64,000 nt of DNA from Caryophanon latum (GCF_001700325.1 NZ_MATO01000030.1:1-64000), one strand, 5' to 3'. Positions 51,401-60,425 are shown, numbered from the stretch's first letter. The notes: generated from the sequence alone by a model not told the origin. Program-made: numbers and translations.

Positions 51401-52549
51401 ATGGATAAGCTACCACCGAGCATTACAGCTGTGAATGCAAATGCGGAACCAGGAAGTAACACAGCCGGACGACTGAACTTCGCATCAGACGAGCTAGGGG
51501 TTATCGAGTATATCGCCTTCCCGACAAACGCAACAGGTTTACCGAACAGCGGTGTGCTAACAACGCGCGAGCAATTTGAGGCAGTGAAAGCGATGACAAA
51601 TATTTCAGGCATGGTAACAGGTTCAGCCGGTATGATTCGTACGGATAACCGCATACTGATTGAAGGGTTACAGCCGCATACAGATTACACAGTGTATTTC
51701 ATCGCGCGTGATACGTCACAAAATACGACGCCGAACTTACACAAAGCAGAGCTATACACGGATGGTATTAAGCCAGAATTAAATCCAATTTTAGTACGTC
51801 AGCTCGATGATATTAGCTACGTATTAACGTTTAACGAGGCGATTAAGCGTGACACAGCGGACGACATTATTCCGTTAACGACGGATGATTTCATCGTACG
51901 ATTAAACGACGGACGTATCGTTGTGCCGACGACGGTCGAAACACAAACTTCACCGACGACGCCGACATACAATCCGTACGAAGTAAAGTTAACGTTCGCT
52001 GAGCAGTTCTCACAAGACTTCACAGTAACGATGAACGAATCAGTAGTCGATTCCGTGAAAGTAAATCATGTATTCGAAGAAGCGGTACAAAAAGGGGATT
52101 ACAAATTCCAAGACTTCCGCCCGAATATCGAACTTGTCGAGCTTGTTCGCGATACGCATTACGAAGTATCGTCTAACCCAGATGCAAATGGTCTGTACTT
52201 AGAACAAAGTAAAACGATTAAAGTTAACTACACAGCGAACTACAACGCTTACAACGTGAAGTACTACTTCGTTGGTATTGCGCGTGGTCAAGAAGGTAAC
52301 ATTACACCACCGACGAAGCTTGACGTAATGTTAGGTGAAACGAACCCGAACTACACAGTTTACGGTTCAGGCGATTCACCAAGTACAAGTAGCTCGATTA
52401 ACATGCCGGTTAAGAGCCAAGATCCGACAGCCGTATTCATGAACGAAGGTACTATATACTTAGTATTACAAGACCAATACGGTAACACGTCGAACGTTAT
52501 TGTAAACCGCATTTTAGGTATCGACCCACGTAATGTAGGTAGACAATAA
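48425..52549 (+). CDS. Large SLH-domain surface (S-layer-like) protein
   Basis: A 1374-residue exported protein. The signal peptide ends near ATYAS (about 30). Three SLH domains at about 31-85, 95-150 and 160-220 anchor it to the wall. The rest is beta-rich, with four related Ig/Fn3-like modules, each starting DxxxPxL/I and containing an NEAGxYYYV/TEAGMFYIV-type strand, and an extra Big-type module (FYLYFSEELNQETAENVL). I start at ATG 48425, with AAAGGAAG and a clean signal peptide; the open frame to 48167 runs through the leader RNA. It may be the main surface-layer protein or an adhesin. Confidence 0.9.
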   Translation: MDRQKITKAFAASTLAVGSVAMVAPATYASVFTDVSETNSHYKSIIELYERGVISGYPQQNGTKQFKPNDSLTRAHAAKMLANAIGLNTQPENLRNPGFSDVPTTHVYYPYIAALANAGVISGYQDGTFRPGAQILRQQMAKILTLGYGLDKSTKLNHHFTDVSNNTESSYYIQTLWDYDITKGNSPTTFGPTKNLTRGQMATFIVRTEEVAKTISVQHTITSVPSTGTVIINGNSYTVDPKFNMLFSTANAAALKGAVIEGRVSNGKVQDITKLVLKASGNARTNVVLDAKSLTLDADLEIQSNHIIVRNLHVNGTISVPSTDLRRLTSSIVENQLTRYTSASVANDYGIRTTSTILTNVSRNIKFENVTSNKMVVAQNRLKFESDSEIRRLELIDDVEQIEIHANVRDVYVYTNGSTAIYGKSQVRTLTKENFGNLMLYFTGIVNRYIVNKDEGGTNLATMVDSNGKAAQGFDLWIDTAVLTNNENPNIIFNDYRNDSANISLIVDKDGNEIDKTVDENTLVPDRIAPLLTGLRVIPTDSHSAKVDFNSNEAGKYYYVLLESSQSPPTKRQILSQSVGDFQGTGGMMEGANSFNMTGLHSAKEYTIYMVIEDNAGNTSTRVESFTFDMKDAPDTIPPRISNVQVVPHQSGQKARLTFTATEAGMFYIVVTEGHGNKGYEAQTIINISMNDTTKYKEMVEGENTIEMEGLDPLTDYSVALVGVDTAENRSSVTETPFTTLALDDVKPYVMDSKIVFTNSARTQFYLYFSEELNQETAENVLNYELTGSGIINITGQEKINPIKAEYSRHSSGTSRVLITLPALTGLVQNDTIIARALPGVTDLADNPVVTDKDEDNPRNYASYRHEDVVIPSLTVTSFEKLESETHAKLMLNTTEAGTFYYVILPEGLDVQMLNDHKRDIMDRVPFEVKDAQDITRTPIYPGDNPPLDLGEQQLDIAIPTTLSELISWSMYAFMVDRSGNLSANVIEIPMIMDKLPPSITAVNANAEPGSNTAGRLNFASDELGVIEYIAFPTNATGLPNSGVLTTREQFEAVKAMTNISGMVTGSAGMIRTDNRILIEGLQPHTDYTVYFIARDTSQNTTPNLHKAELYTDGIKPELNPILVRQLDDISYVLTFNEAIKRDTADDIIPLTTDDFIVRLNDGRIVVPTTVETQTSPTTPTYNPYEVKLTFAEQFSQDFTVTMNESVVDSVKVNHVFEEAVQKGDYKFQDFRPNIELVELVRDTHYEVSSNPDANGLYLEQSKTIKVNYTANYNAYNVKYYFVGIARGQEGNITPPTKLDVMLGETNPNYTVYGSGDSPSTSSSINMPVKSQDPTAVFMNEGTIYLVLQDQYGNTSNVIVNRILGIDPRNVGRQ

Positions 52550-52558
52550 TATGAATAA

Positions 52559-52597
52559 AAAAGCGCGGTGCAACTTTTTGCATCGTGCTTTTTTTTC
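52559..52597 (+). terminator. Terminator after the large SLH gene
   Basis: AAGCGCGGTGCAA / TTGCATCGTGCTT with two wobble pairs, followed by T8. Confidence 0.85.
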
Positions 52598-52636
52598 GGT
52601 GGTATAATGTAAAACAAAAAAAGAAGGTTACGCAAC

Positions 52637-53569
52637 ATGATGTACTTATCGATGATATTCTTTCAAATCGTCGCGCCGATTCTCGTCTTAATGGCAGTCG
52701 GTGTGTTTTTACAGCGAAAGTTTACATTTAATTTAAAAACGATGTCGCAGCTCATTACGTATTGCTTCATGCCTGCTGCGGTGTTCGTTAGCATTTACGA
52801 AACGTCCGTCAACAAAGAGGTGCTCGGACAAATTACGATATTTATCGTGCTGTTTATCGGCAGTCAAATGCTGCTTAGCTCGCTGCTTGCGAAAGTAATG
52901 GGGCTGAATCGATTAGAGGGAGCGGTATTTAAAAATAGTGTCGTCCTCATTAACTCAGGCAACTACGGTATTCCGGTTGCGCAAATGATTTTCGTCACGC
53001 AGCCGATCGGGGTTGCGATTCAAGTCATTCTCGTCATTTTCCAAAACATGACGACGTATACGTACGGGCTATACAATTTAATTTCGTCAACGAAGTCTGG
53101 CATGGCAATTGTGCGAGATTTCCTCAAGATGCCGATTGTACATGCGCTTATTTTAGGTGCGATGTTGAATATGCTCAATGTGCCGATTCCACAAATGATT
53201 CGCATACCACTTGATTACATTGCAGGTGGCTTCGTTGCGGTGGCGCTGCTCATTTTAGGGATGCAGCTGTCGCAAATTCAAGTGCGCACAATGTTCAACC
53301 GTTTAATTATCGTCAGCTGCTTTACGCGTCTTGTGCTAGGACCAGCTGTAGCGCTTGGCATTATTTATATGCTTGGGCTTGATGGCGTTGTCGCACAGTC
53401 GCTACTCATTGCAAGTGCGTTCCCGACGTCGCGCAATAGCTCAAGCTTAGCGCTAGAGTACGATATTGAATCGGACACAGCGGCACAAACCGTATTATTC
53501 TCGACGGTCGTGAGCTGTATTACGGTAACGTTCGTCATTTACGCGGCGACGATGTTATTCCCAATTTAA
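52637..53569 (+). CDS. AEC-family transporter
   Basis: A 310-residue membrane protein with about ten hydrophobic segments in the two five-helix halves of the auxin efflux carrier family. The NSGNYGIPVAQMIF segment in the first half and the ALLILGMQLSQ and AFPTSRNSSSLALEY segments in the second are the conserved crossover regions. Bacterial members export or import carboxylates such as malate. ATG 52637 (ATGATG) has AGAAGG upstream. It is monocistronic with a strong terminator. Confidence 0.88.
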   Translation: MMYLSMIFFQIVAPILVLMAVGVFLQRKFTFNLKTMSQLITYCFMPAAVFVSIYETSVNKEVLGQITIFIVLFIGSQMLLSSLLAKVMGLNRLEGAVFKNSVVLINSGNYGIPVAQMIFVTQPIGVAIQVILVIFQNMTTYTYGLYNLISSTKSGMAIVRDFLKMPIVHALILGAMLNMLNVPIPQMIRIPLDYIAGGFVAVALLILGMQLSQIQVRTMFNRLIIVSCFTRLVLGPAVALGIIYMLGLDGVVAQSLLIASAFPTSRNSSSLALEYDIESDTAAQTVLFSTVVSCITVTFVIYAATMLFPI

Positions 53570-53573
53570 CGAC

Positions 53574-53618
53574 AAAAGGCGATGCACCTGTCAACTCGAC
53601 AGAAGCATCGCCTTTTTT
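53574..53618. terminator. Bidirectional terminator
   Basis: AAAAGGCGATGC / GCATCGCCTTTT outer stem with an inner CTGTC / GACAG stem, T6 to the right. Confidence 0.9.
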
Positions 53619-53942
53619 CTATTGAATATACGGACGAACCGCTTGTAGTTTTGTTTGTAAAATTGTAGGTCCCGTCGTCATGTACAGTTTCTTTTTGAAA
53701 TATGTAATGATTTCACGAGATTCCAGTGCCGCACGTTCATGCATGTAGCGTTCGACTAATTCACCGAGTGTATATAATTCCACTCCTGATAAATCATTTG
53801 CGTCTAAACGCTCATAGTAGGAGGTCAGTTGTGTATTCAAAGTGCTAGTGCGACGTGATGCGCATAGCGTAGTTGTATGACGTGCTGTTGGCTGTTTTTG
53901 CTTATGAAATGTGGACCGTAATTTATGAAATAATGCTTGCAT
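53619..53942 (-). CDS. Hypothetical protein
   Basis: 107 residues. The first ~35 are strongly basic and Thr-rich with no signal peptide. The rest (about 36-85, LTSYYERLDANDLSGVELYTL) is helical. No family is recognised. A very good ribosome site (AGGAGGG with 7-base spacing) before ATG 53942, and a terminator beyond the stop, support it as a real gene. Confidence 0.6.
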   Translation of the reverse strand: MQALFHKLRSTFHKQKQPTARHTTTLCASRRTSTLNTQLTSYYERLDANDLSGVELYTLGELVERYMHERAALESREIITYFKKKLYMTTGPTILQTKLQAVRPYIQ

Positions 53943-54022
53943 TGACCATCCCTCCTACTGCATATAATAAAACATCTATGTTAGTGGCACATTGCAACTA
54001 TATTACATTCGTGTAACAAATT

Positions 54023-54442
54023 TTAGCGTTGATTGCCAATCGCGACAGTACAACGCGATACGCATAGAAGCTTGCCTGTTTCATCCGTAAGTTGAATGTC
54101 CCATATAATCGTTGTACGGCCGATATGAAGCGGGATTGCCGTCGCTGTAACAATACCGTCTTTTTTCCCACGTACGTGATTAGCGTTAATTTCAAGTCCT
54201 GCAGCGAATTGTGTGTTCGGATCGATATGTAAAAACGAACCGATGCTCGCTGCTGTTTCGGCTAGTGCGACTGAAGCCCCGCCGTGCAATAACCCGAACG
54301 GCTGACGCGTGCGACCGTCCACCGGCATTGTACAAACGACGCGCTCTTTCGTAATTTCGATAAACTCCATGCCGAGCGTGCCAATTAACGTTTCCTCTAG
54401 TGGTACGGGTAAATATTGTAATAGCTGTTCGTTCGTCATCAT
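54023..54442 (-). CDS. Hotdog-fold thioesterase (YuxO/PaaI type)
   Basis: 139 residues with the hotdog thioesterase signature QPFGLLHGGASVALAET (about 44-60), followed by AASIGSF and GLEINANHVR, closely resembling B. subtilis YuxO, and hence a candidate 1,4-dihydroxy-2-naphthoyl-CoA (menaquinone) or other acyl-CoA thioesterase. I start at ATG 54442, with GGAGG 8 bases upstream, and not at the longer 54475 frame. It lies downstream of the 72-residue gene and is probably co-transcribed. Confidence 0.85.
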   Translation of the reverse strand: MMTNEQLLQYLPVPLEETLIGTLGMEFIEITKERVVCTMPVDGRTRQPFGLLHGGASVALAETAASIGSFLHIDPNTQFAAGLEINANHVRGKKDGIVTATAIPLHIGRTTIIWDIQLTDETGKLLCVSRCTVAIGNQR

Positions 54443-54446
54443 ATCA

Positions 54447-54665
54447 TCAACCTCCATATTTTTGTTTAATTTCAAGTATTTGCGCCTCTGTTAGCTTCGT
54501 CGCATGCATAATAATGTCGATATCGACGTTTTCATTTAGTAGCGTCGTCACAATGCTTTCCTTTGACGCCATTAACGTGCGTGCGGCGTCCTCGAGTGCT
54601 TTTTGAATTTTTTTCGCTTTCTTTTGTTGTTTCTCGAAATGTTCGTGCGGTAGTTGGTCGGTCAT
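54447..54665 (-). CDS. Small helical protein resembling the tail of Rpn/transposase-like proteins
   Basis: 72 residues: a polar helical N-terminus (FEKQQKKAKKIQKALEDAA), then an acidic NENVDIDIIMHATKL segment and a TEAQILEIKQKYGG end. This kind of ending is common at the C-terminus of Rpn (PD-(D/E)XK, transposase_31) proteins, so it may be a leftover module. AAAGGAG is 10 bases upstream of ATG 54665. It overlaps no gene and precedes the thioesterase by 4 bases. Confidence 0.6.
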   Translation of the reverse strand: MTDQLPHEHFEKQQKKAKKIQKALEDAARTLMASKESIVTTLLNENVDIDIIMHATKLTEAQILEIKQKYGG

Positions 54666-54747
54666 TGGGTAGTAGCTCCTTTCATTTGTTTAGCATGTAT
54701 TCTAGAGCAGCAAACGATGTGACCGCTCAATGAGTAGATTAGCTATA

Positions 54748-54919
54748 TATATAGACGGTGAATGTATTTTAGCATTTTGTTCGTCGGCTCTCCACATCGA
54801 GGCAGGCTTTCCGCGGGCGTGGCTCGAGCCTGTAGTCTCTCGCTCACGCTTTTCCCGCAGGAGTCCGCCTCTTGTTTCGAGCCTCGTTCACATTCTAAAT
54901 TTCAATCACCTTGTATATA
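54748..54919 (+). mobile_element. Family A MITE-like repeat (copy A6)
   Basis: 172 bp, near-identical to A2, with TATATAGACGGTGA and TCACCTTGTATATA ends. It sits between an AGATTAGC block and a long family B body, so it is probably nested in a family B element. Confidence 0.87.
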
Positions 54920-55240
54920 GATTGAACGTTTGAATAGAACATCAGGAAAGAATCGTTCTGACGTGTAGGCGGCGACTTCTGCAGGACAAGCAAAAGTTCT
55001 TTTGCGACGAGTAATCGCAGGAGCAAAATCTTTTCTGCCTCGAGTAATCGCAGAGACAAAGCGAGCCGCAATACGCGAAATGCCAGTTGAATGGCTAATC
55101 AACACGTTTGGGTTAATAGATTAAGTTCATTATATATAGCTTTGTAGAGTGCGAGTTTTTATTTCATCTGAACGCAACAGCTGGCTGGAAGCGCCGCGGC
55201 GAGAAGCCGACAGTCAAGAGGCTAGTCAACACATACTTGT
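54920..55240 (+). repeat. Family B body and decayed repeat (copy B4)
   Basis: It ends with the conserved family B end (GCGAGCCGCAATACGCG, a CAGTTGAAT block, GCTAATCAACACG at about 55103-55115). CGAGTAATCGCAG occurs twice (55008-55020, 55041-55053), and GCAGGA/GCAAAA motifs recur. A further decayed end (GGCTAGTCAACACA) lies near 55221. No gene is supported up to the katA terminator. Confidence 0.55.
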
Positions 55241-55286
55241 CCTTTCCATATTCCCATATTTTACAATGATAAGCGATACGCTGCAT

Positions 55287-55325
55287 AAAAAAAGAGCCTG
55301 CTTCGCAAATCGCGAGGCAGGCTCT
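55287..55325 (-). terminator. Terminator of katA
   Basis: On the minus strand AGAGCCTGCCTCGC pairs with GCGAAGCAGGCTCT and is followed by T7. Confidence 0.85.
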
Positions 55326-55357
55326 AATGGATTGGATATCAAAATAAGTGTTACGGA

Positions 55358-56842
55358 TTATTTCGTGTACGGGTTTGATAAATCCATACCGTCTAATGAA
55401 AGACCCATTGCTTTTGCAACACCTTCACCGTACGCTGGATCAGCTAAGTAGCAGTGTAAAATGTGGCGACGCTTAATGAACTCTTCTACACCGTTCATTT
55501 CAGCAGCAGTCGTTTCGAATAAACGTTGTTGCTGTTCTGGTGTTTGAAGACGGAATAATTTACCTGGTTGCTCGAAGTAGTTGTTGTCATCTTCGCGGAA
55601 GTCGTAGATGTCAGCTGCTCCGTCTAATGCTAATGCAGGCTCTTTGTATTCTGGTTGAGCTTGTAATGCATTGTAGCTATTTGGGTAGTACGTTAAGTCT
55701 GAACCGTTGTTGCCGTCAGCACGCATTGCGCCATCGCGGTGGTATACCATGAATGGGCAACGTGGTTTGTTTACCGGAATTTGGTGTAAGTTTACGCCTA
55801 AACGGTAACGAGTTGCATCTTGGTATGCGAATAAACGAGCTTGTAACATACGGTCAGGAGAGAAGCCGATACCAGGTACGATGTTTGATGGAGCGAATGC
55901 TGCTTGCTCAACGTCTGCAAAGTAGTTTTCTGGGTTGCGGTTTAACTCTAACTCACCAACTTCGATTAATGGGTACTCTGATTTGTACCAAACTTTTGTT
56001 AAGTCGAATGGGTTGTCTTTAGAGTTACGCGCTTGCTCTTCTGTCATTACTTGAATGTACATAGTCCATTTTGGGAAATCGCCTTTTTCGATTGATTCGA
56101 ATAAGTCGCGTTGTGAAGATTCACGGTCTTTCCCGATTACTTCAGCAGCTTCTGCGCCAGTGAAGTTTTTAATGCCTTGTTGTGTACGGAAGTGGAACTT
56201 CACATATACGCGCTCGCCAGCTTCGTTAATCATTGAGTAAGTATGTGAACCGAAACCGTGCATTTGACGGTAGTTTGCTGGAATACCACGGTCAGACATT
56301 ACGATTGTTACTTGGTGTAATGCTTCAGGTAATGAAGTCCAGAAATCCCAGTTTGAGTTGCCGTTATGCATGTTCGTTTTTGGATCACGCTTAACAACGT
56401 GGTTTAAGTCTGGGAAGTGTAATGGGTCACGGAAGAAGAATACAGGCGTGTTGTTACCAACCATATCCCAGTTACCTTCTTCAGTGTAAAACTTCACAGC
56501 GAAACCGCGGATGTCACGTTCTGCGTCAGCCGCACCACGCTCACCTGCTACTGTAGAGAAACGTAAAAATAATTCAGTTTCTTTACCGATTTCAGAGAAG
56601 ATTTTTGCTTTTGTATATTTTGTAATATCGTGCGTTACAGTAAATTTACCGAATGCACCAGAACCTTTTGCGTGCATGCGACGCTCAGGAATAACTTCAC
56701 GGTTAAAGTTTGCTAATTTTTCAATTAAGAAAACGTCTTGTAATAAAATTGGACCACGACGACCAGCTGTTAATACGTCATCGTGTGACACTACTGGAGC
56801 ACCAGCAGTAGTTGTTAGTTTACGACTTTTATCCATTGCCAT
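55358..56842 (-). CDS. katA: Catalase (monofunctional heme)
   Basis: A 494-residue small-subunit heme catalase that converts hydrogen peroxide to water and oxygen. Distal His57 sits in [12 protein letters not shown], the distal Asn in [12 protein letters not shown], and the proximal heme-ligand Tyr in [14 protein letters not shown]. The full set of catalase blocks is present, with NADPH-pocket residues of clade 3. GGGGGG lies upstream of ATG 56842. A PerR-box-like sequence lies ~75 bases upstream, consistent with peroxide induction. The neighbour beyond a 370-bp spacer is nitric oxide synthase. Confidence 0.96.
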   Translation of the reverse strand: MAMDKSRKLTTTAGAPVVSHDDVLTAGRRGPILLQDVFLIEKLANFNREVIPERRMHAKGSGAFGKFTVTHDITKYTKAKIFSEIGKETELFLRFSTVAGERGAADAERDIRGFAVKFYTEEGNWDMVGNNTPVFFFRDPLHFPDLNHVVKRDPKTNMHNGNSNWDFWTSLPEALHQVTIVMSDRGIPANYRQMHGFGSHTYSMINEAGERVYVKFHFRTQQGIKNFTGAEAAEVIGKDRESSQRDLFESIEKGDFPKWTMYIQVMTEEQARNSKDNPFDLTKVWYKSEYPLIEVGELELNRNPENYFADVEQAAFAPSNIVPGIGFSPDRMLQARLFAYQDATRYRLGVNLHQIPVNKPRCPFMVYHRDGAMRADGNNGSDLTYYPNSYNALQAQPEYKEPALALDGAADIYDFREDDNNYFEQPGKLFRLQTPEQQQRLFETTAAEMNGVEEFIKRRHILHCYLADPAYGEGVAKAMGLSLDGMDLSNPYTK

Positions 56843-56915
56843 AGTTATTGCCCCCCATAATTAAAATTCTCTTCACCAACTACTATAACAAATCCAAATA
56901 AGAATTGCTAGCAGA

Positions 56916-56930
56916 TTATAATAATTCTTT
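56916..56930 (-). promoter_or_regulatory. PerR-box-like operator of katA
   Basis: TTATAATAATTCTTT matches the PerR consensus TTATAATNATTATAA in its whole left half and partly in the right half. It lies in the katA promoter region; the -10 cannot be assigned with certainty. Confidence 0.5.
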
Positions 56931-57241
56931 TTAAGGAATTCGTATTATAGCAAAATAAGAATAAAGAGAAGTTTTTCACTAGCTCAATTATAACATTTAC
57001 CCGTTCAGTAATATGTTGAAACGTATGTACGCTAACTTTTTATACATGTTTTCCACTATCCTTATAGTAATAACTAGGTGAAATATGACAGTTTAATTGA
57101 GAATGTTAACATTAAATGAGAATAATTAATTTTTCGTCAAAGTTGTGTCAATGTATGTAAAATACATGTTTGTTAAAAGAGGTGATGTTCGAGAATGCGT
57201 AAAAAAAGCGCTACGATGAACATATGTAAGGAGGAACGGCG

Positions 57242-58312
57242 ATGAATAAAACGATCGATTTTTTGCAGCTGTTCGTAAAGGAGACGGCAAAATCACCGCA
57301 ATGGTTCGAGCAGCGAAAACAACAAATAGCACAGCACGGCTTTGTAGCGACGACGGAGGAGTTAACGTTCGCCGCAAAAGTTGCATGGCGCAATAGTAAT
57401 AAATGTATCGGCAGGTTGTTTTGGCAATCGCTCCACGTCGTCGATGCACGGCATTGTGTCGATGAGCATACTATATTTGAGCAGCTGCTGCACCATATTG
57501 CGTACGCGACGAACGATGGCAAAATTCGCCCGACCGTCACCGTATTTAATGATAAGCGTGTGCGTATTTGGAATCATCAGCTTATTCGTTATGCAGGGTA
57601 TGAGCAGGACGGCGGAATAATCGGTGATCCGAGCTCGGTGCAGTTTACGAAGCAATGTATCGCGCTCGGTTGGCAGCCGCGCTACGGTAAGTTTGATGTG
57701 TTGCCGCTCGTCGTTCAAGTGGACGAACGCCCGCCGCAATGGTTTCATATTCCGAGCGACTACATACTCGAAGTGCCGATTACACATCCTGAGTACGATT
57801 TTTCGCCGCTTCAACTGAAGTGGTATGCGGTGCCAATCATTTCAAATATGCGCTTTGAAGTAGGTGAGCAGTCGTTTCATGCGGCACCGTTTAATGGTTG
57901 GTATATGGGAACGGAAATTGGCGCGCGCAACTTTGCGGACGAATCGCGCTACAATGTGTTGCCGCAAGTAGCGAAATTGTTAAAGCTTGATACGTCGAAG
58001 CAGGCGACACTTTGGAAGGACCGCGCACTTGTCGAATTAAACGTCGCAGTGCTGCATTCATTTAAAGCAAACGGGGTGAGCATCGTCGACCATCATACAG
58101 CAGCGATGCAATTTCAATTGTTTGAGGAGCGTGAAAAAGAAGCAGGGCGTGACGTGACCGGGAATTGGGCGTGGCTTATTCCACCGATGAGCCCCGCGAC
58201 GACGCACGTGTTTCACCAGCCGTACGACAATGCGATAAAGACGCCGAATTACTTTTATACGACCGACGTGCTCAATATAGACGCAATGAAAGCGGTGCAT
58301 GAAACGATGTAA
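57242..58312 (+). CDS. nos: Bacterial nitric oxide synthase oxygenase
   Basis: A 356-residue NOS oxygenase domain without a reductase, which makes nitric oxide from L-arginine using heme, a pterin cofactor and a host flavodoxin/reductase. Heme thiolate Cys55 lies in [13 protein letters not shown]. The substrate Glu is in [15 protein letters not shown] (about 236). The [16 protein letters not shown] and FYTTD segments complete the active site and pterin region. AAGGAGG precedes ATG 57242. In Bacillus NO protects against oxidative stress and boosts catalase, and katA is the divergent neighbour. Confidence 0.96.
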   Translation: MNKTIDFLQLFVKETAKSPQWFEQRKQQIAQHGFVATTEELTFAAKVAWRNSNKCIGRLFWQSLHVVDARHCVDEHTIFEQLLHHIAYATNDGKIRPTVTVFNDKRVRIWNHQLIRYAGYEQDGGIIGDPSSVQFTKQCIALGWQPRYGKFDVLPLVVQVDERPPQWFHIPSDYILEVPITHPEYDFSPLQLKWYAVPIISNMRFEVGEQSFHAAPFNGWYMGTEIGARNFADESRYNVLPQVAKLLKLDTSKQATLWKDRALVELNVAVLHSFKANGVSIVDHHTAAMQFQLFEEREKEAGRDVTGNWAWLIPPMSPATTHVFHQPYDNAIKTPNYFYTTDVLNIDAMKAVHETM

Positions 58313-58327
58313 ATCTATGCATAATGA

Positions 58328-58373
58328 AAGGGTTTGTTCGACGTCAACAAGTCGAACAAACCCTTCTGTTTTT
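58328..58373 (+). terminator. Terminator after nos
   Basis: A perfect 15-bp stem AAGGGTTTGTTCGAC / GTCGAACAAACCCTT with an 8-base loop and a T-run shortly after. Confidence 0.85.
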
Positions 58374-58374
58374 A

Positions 58375-58932
58375 TTAGCGCGACTGTTGAATCATTTGCA
58401 GGAGCTCGTCGCGATCAATTAAGCGAACGTCATTATGTGCTGCGAGCGTTTTTGCCTGCTTTGTGAAATAGCTGTTCGTCACTACCCACGCATCATCTGC
58501 ATCATACATGCGAATGGCGGCAATAATTTCTTGCACCGCTTTGACGCCAACTGATGATTTATAGCGCTTTGCTTGTACGACAACGGTTTTGCCGTTACCT
58601 TTTACGACTAAATCAGCACCGAAGTCACCAGATGATTTTGTCATCGATGCACGGTAGCCTTGACGCTTAAAAAGGCGCACTAAAAATTCCTCAAATTCGA
58701 CGCCAGTCATATCATCAATGTGATGTGTGCTAGCCGTCGCAGTCGGTTGTTGAACGCGCACCTTTTTCCAAACAAAGGATACGATAAATGCGAAGCCTGT
58801 ACCGATGACCGCATACAACGTGACGTCCGCATTGCGCGTGAAGTAATACGTTATAGCAGCGATGATGAGCAGCAATATTACTTGCCACGGGAGTTTGCGC
58901 TGCTGTTTCTTTTTTTGTTTACGCTTTGTCAC
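58375..58932 (-). CDS. Membrane-anchored Mrr-like nuclease-fold protein
   Basis: 185 residues. A very basic start is followed by two membrane helices (about 18-32 and 37-54). A C-terminal Mrr-type PD-(D/E)XK domain spans about 75-180: FEEFLVRLFKRQGYRA, then SGDFGADLVV (Asp) and VVVQAKRY (Gln-x-Lys), and an AWVVTNSYFTKQA segment. Related Mrr_cat proteins may cut or bind modified DNA. The start is GTG 58932 with AAAGGGG 7 bases upstream. No methyltransferase is adjacent, so a stand-alone role. Confidence 0.82.
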   Translation of the reverse strand: MTKRKQKKKQQRKLPWQVILLLIIAAITYYFTRNADVTLYAVIGTGFAFIVSFVWKKVRVQQPTATASTHHIDDMTGVEFEEFLVRLFKRQGYRASMTKSSGDFGADLVVKGNGKTVVVQAKRYKSSVGVKAVQEIIAAIRMYDADDAWVVTNSYFTKQAKTLAAHNDVRLIDRDELLQMIQQSR

Positions 58933-58980
58933 GATTGAACCCCTTTACATCGTCAGTTTTTTCGCTATTATATCATATTT

Positions 58981-60180
58981 TTAGCACGTATGTTTGCTGT
59001 CGAATGATTGTTCAATCGTTTTGTTGCGCGATGCATACAAGCCGCTTATAAGTATGACAATCGTACATAGCATGAACGCAAAAATTGTTGCGCTCCAGCT
59101 GTTTGTAACGTCGTGCAGCCAACCGAACGTAATCGGACCAATTGCCGCGAGTAAATAGCCAGTCGATTGTGCAAAGCCCGACAGCTCAGCCGACGTGTAA
59201 ATGCTTTCGGTGCGCATCGTAAACAGCATCATCACTAAGCTAAACGATGCACCACCAGCGAGCCCGATGCAAATCATTGAAAGCGGTGCGAGCGACGTCC
59301 AACCGAAATAGAGCACGATAAAGCCAAGCATGTAGCTTGCACAAAAGCTAATTGTAATCGGCATGTGCATCGACTTGCGACTTGCTAACATTGGTACGAT
59401 AAACGTCATCGGTAGCTGTGCGATGAGCATGAGTGAGCTTAGCCACCCAGCTTCACTTGCACTAAAGCCTTGCGTCGCTAAAATGTCGGGTACCCATGAG
59501 GACGTTGAGTAAAATAATAAGCTTTGAATGCCCATCATCGCCGCAATTGCCCACGCAAGCAGCGACTTTGATAGCGGCAGCGAACGGCTCGTCGTCGGTG
59601 CGTGCATCGATGCTTTTTGCTTTAACTGTGGCAGCCAAATGATGATGGCCGCGATGACGAAAATGAGCGCAAAGCTAAGGGAGCCGCGCCAACTCCAAGA
59701 CGTTTCAGCAATCGGGAAACTAATACCTGCTGCCATACTTGCAGAAATGTTCATCGACATCGAATAAACAGCCATCATGACACCAACTTTTAGCGGCATG
59801 CGTAGCTTCATATAGCTTGGCATAAGTACGTTGCCAAATGCGATCGCGACACCGATAAAAAATGTGCCGAGCAAAATGCCGTTAATGTCGGTAAAAGCGC
59901 GAAGTACGATGCCCGATGCGATGAGCAGCAGCGCAAAAAATAGCGTACGTTCGATAGAAAACTTTCGTGCAATGCGCGCGACGAATGGCGAAATGATCGC
60001 AAACGCAAGGAGCGGAATCGTCGTTAAAAAACCTGCAAGCACGTTTGAAATGCCGAGGTCATCGCGAATAAGTGGAATGACCGGACCGACTGCAGTAAGT
60101 GGCGTGCGCAGCGTCATCGCAATAAATATAACGCTAATAATAAATAATGCAGTGGCGACGGTTGTTTGTTGTTTTGTCAT
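58981..60180 (-). CDS. MFS transporter (CynX/NimT type)
   Basis: A 399-residue major facilitator with twelve hydrophobic segments. The TLRTPLTAVGPVIPLIRDDLG opening and the PTIPLLAFA-like second helix are typical of the cyanate/2-nitroimidazole (CynX/NimT/YycB) subfamily. Substrate unknown. I prefer ATG 60180 (weak AAGAG upstream) to ATG 60198. No terminator is visible beyond the stop. Confidence 0.85.
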   Translation of the reverse strand: MTKQQTTVATALFIISVIFIAMTLRTPLTAVGPVIPLIRDDLGISNVLAGFLTTIPLLAFAIISPFVARIARKFSIERTLFFALLLIASGIVLRAFTDINGILLGTFFIGVAIAFGNVLMPSYMKLRMPLKVGVMMAVYSMSMNISASMAAGISFPIAETSWSWRGSLSFALIFVIAAIIIWLPQLKQKASMHAPTTSRSLPLSKSLLAWAIAAMMGIQSLLFYSTSSWVPDILATQGFSASEAGWLSSLMLIAQLPMTFIVPMLASRKSMHMPITISFCASYMLGFIVLYFGWTSLAPLSMICIGLAGGASFSLVMMLFTMRTESIYTSAELSGFAQSTGYLLAAIGPITFGWLHDVTNSWSATIFAFMLCTIVILISGLYASRNKTIEQSFDSKHTC

Positions 60181-60357
60181 AGTGCATGCTCTTTTCATTT
60201 TAAATTCAATACTGTTTGTCAGGTTTGTTGATACACTGCCATTTTAAAGGATAATCAACATAGTTAAATGGAATATACCACCTTTTATCATAACATACGG
60301 TCGAAAAATCGCTAATTTTGTCTGAATAGTGAGAAAAAACAAATTAATTAAAGTTGC

Positions 60358-60387
60358 TTGAAAATAAAACGAAAGACATGTTACACT
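60358..60387 (+). promoter_or_regulatory. Candidate promoter of the lysine riboswitch transcript
   Basis: TTGAAA (60358-60363), 18 bases, TACACT (60382-60387), about 40 bases before the aptamer. Confidence 0.5.
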
Positions 60388-60425
60388 CTTAGGCATTAAC
60401 AATTTAATGATACATTACCTCTTAA

